Positions 63,886 to 64,000 of a DNA stretch of 64,000 nt are shown one piece after another (position 1 is the first letter of the stretch; every line of letters starts with the position of its first letter). Both the position numbers and the translations under genes were made by a program. The notes under the pieces were generated by a model that was given only the letters and a program-made list of their open reading frames with translations, did not search any database and had not been told where the DNA came from. This DNA comes from Psychroserpens sp. NJDZ02 (GTDB lineage: Bacteria; Bacteroidota; Bacteroidia; Flavobacteriales; Flavobacteriaceae), in contig NZ_CP039451.1 of NCBI RefSeq assembly GCF_004843725.1, positions 246,501-310,500 on the forward strand, in the 5' to 3' direction.

Positions 63886-64000
63886 ATGAAACAAATAACA
63901 TTTTTAATCACAACTTTTTTATCTCAATTTTTGTTTGTCTCAAACGCAAAAAGAGGTCATTAATGGCATAGAATTTAAAATTGTTACTGTTTCAGTGGAT
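63886..64000 (+). pseudogene. Small secreted-protein gene, copy 3, frameshifted and cut by the window end
   Basis: ATG at 63886 starts MKQITFLITTFLSQFLFVSN, a signal peptide, but this frame stops after 25 codons. A one-base shift restores KEVINGIEFKIVTVSVD to the window edge. It is the only copy with an intact 5' end and shows what the remnants at 54394 and 59071 came from. The rest lies outside the window, so the downstream state is unknown. Confidence 0.6.

Noticed and set aside
52640..64000. Calling the accessory region a true chromosomal integron
   Set aside because: No integrase gene is in the window, and the GTTATGC/GCATAA-type borders are complete for one gene only. The cassette reading is kept as a hypothesis.

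Overview
The window is AT-rich DNA from a member of the Bacteroidota, most likely a marine-type Flavobacteriaceae. The support is: promoters of the form TTG-N18 to N20-TAnnTTTG, almost no Shine-Dalgarno sequences, a 1118-residue SecA without the C-terminal zinc tail, a Wzc-type kinase with a Tyr/Gly tail, and family choices (DUF2795, PduO-type adenosyltransferase, long isocitrate lyase) typical of that group. The genus cannot be fixed from the sequence.

Region 1 (1-35282, all minus strand) is one large surface-polysaccharide locus. It is read from a good promoter at 35304-35334 through a Wza-like export lipoprotein, a Wzc-like tyrosine autokinase, a Wzm/Wzt-type ABC exporter, WecB, and then more than a dozen glycosyltransferases. 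These are mixed with methyltransferases, an MBOAT/SGNH acylation pair, a CMP-nonulosonate set (NeuA, NeuB, NeuC), a polysaccharide deacetylase, acetyltransferases and an O-antigen ligase/polymerase. Many neighbours overlap by 1-28 nt, so much of it is probably transcribed together. Gaps at 16336-16809 and 25095-25413 hold decayed coding sequence.

Region 2 (35492-52611) is core chromosome, mostly plus strand: an ABC-F ATPase with a TTG start, an O-methyltransferase-like protein, a membrane protein, a cobalamin adenosyltransferase, DUF2795, SecA, and then a glyoxylate module. The module has a divergent RamB/ScfR-type regulator facing aceB-aceA, followed by an RraA/HMG-aldolase-like protein and a class V aminotransferase. 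The aceB upstream region carries three GCGAA half-sites spaced exactly 17 bp apart and a 14-bp palindrome touching the predicted -33 element. Two membrane proteins of unknown function follow.

Region 3 (about 52640-64000) is accessory DNA. Small, unrelated plus-strand cargo genes (2OG-Fe oxygenase, broken LytTR regulator, CPBP protease, several lipoproteins, a large secreted protein, a HEPN-like protein) are separated by a recurring composite boundary. That boundary is an antisense group II intron 3' end starting 4-9 nt after a cargo stop codon, then a decayed small secreted-protein gene, then a conserved promoter-leader (TTG-N20-TAACTTCR). Three intron traces exist; one (63034-63652) looks like a complete ORF-less ribozyme. 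The layout resembles a gene-cassette array, but no integrase and no proven attC site lies in the window. This is the part most worth following up.
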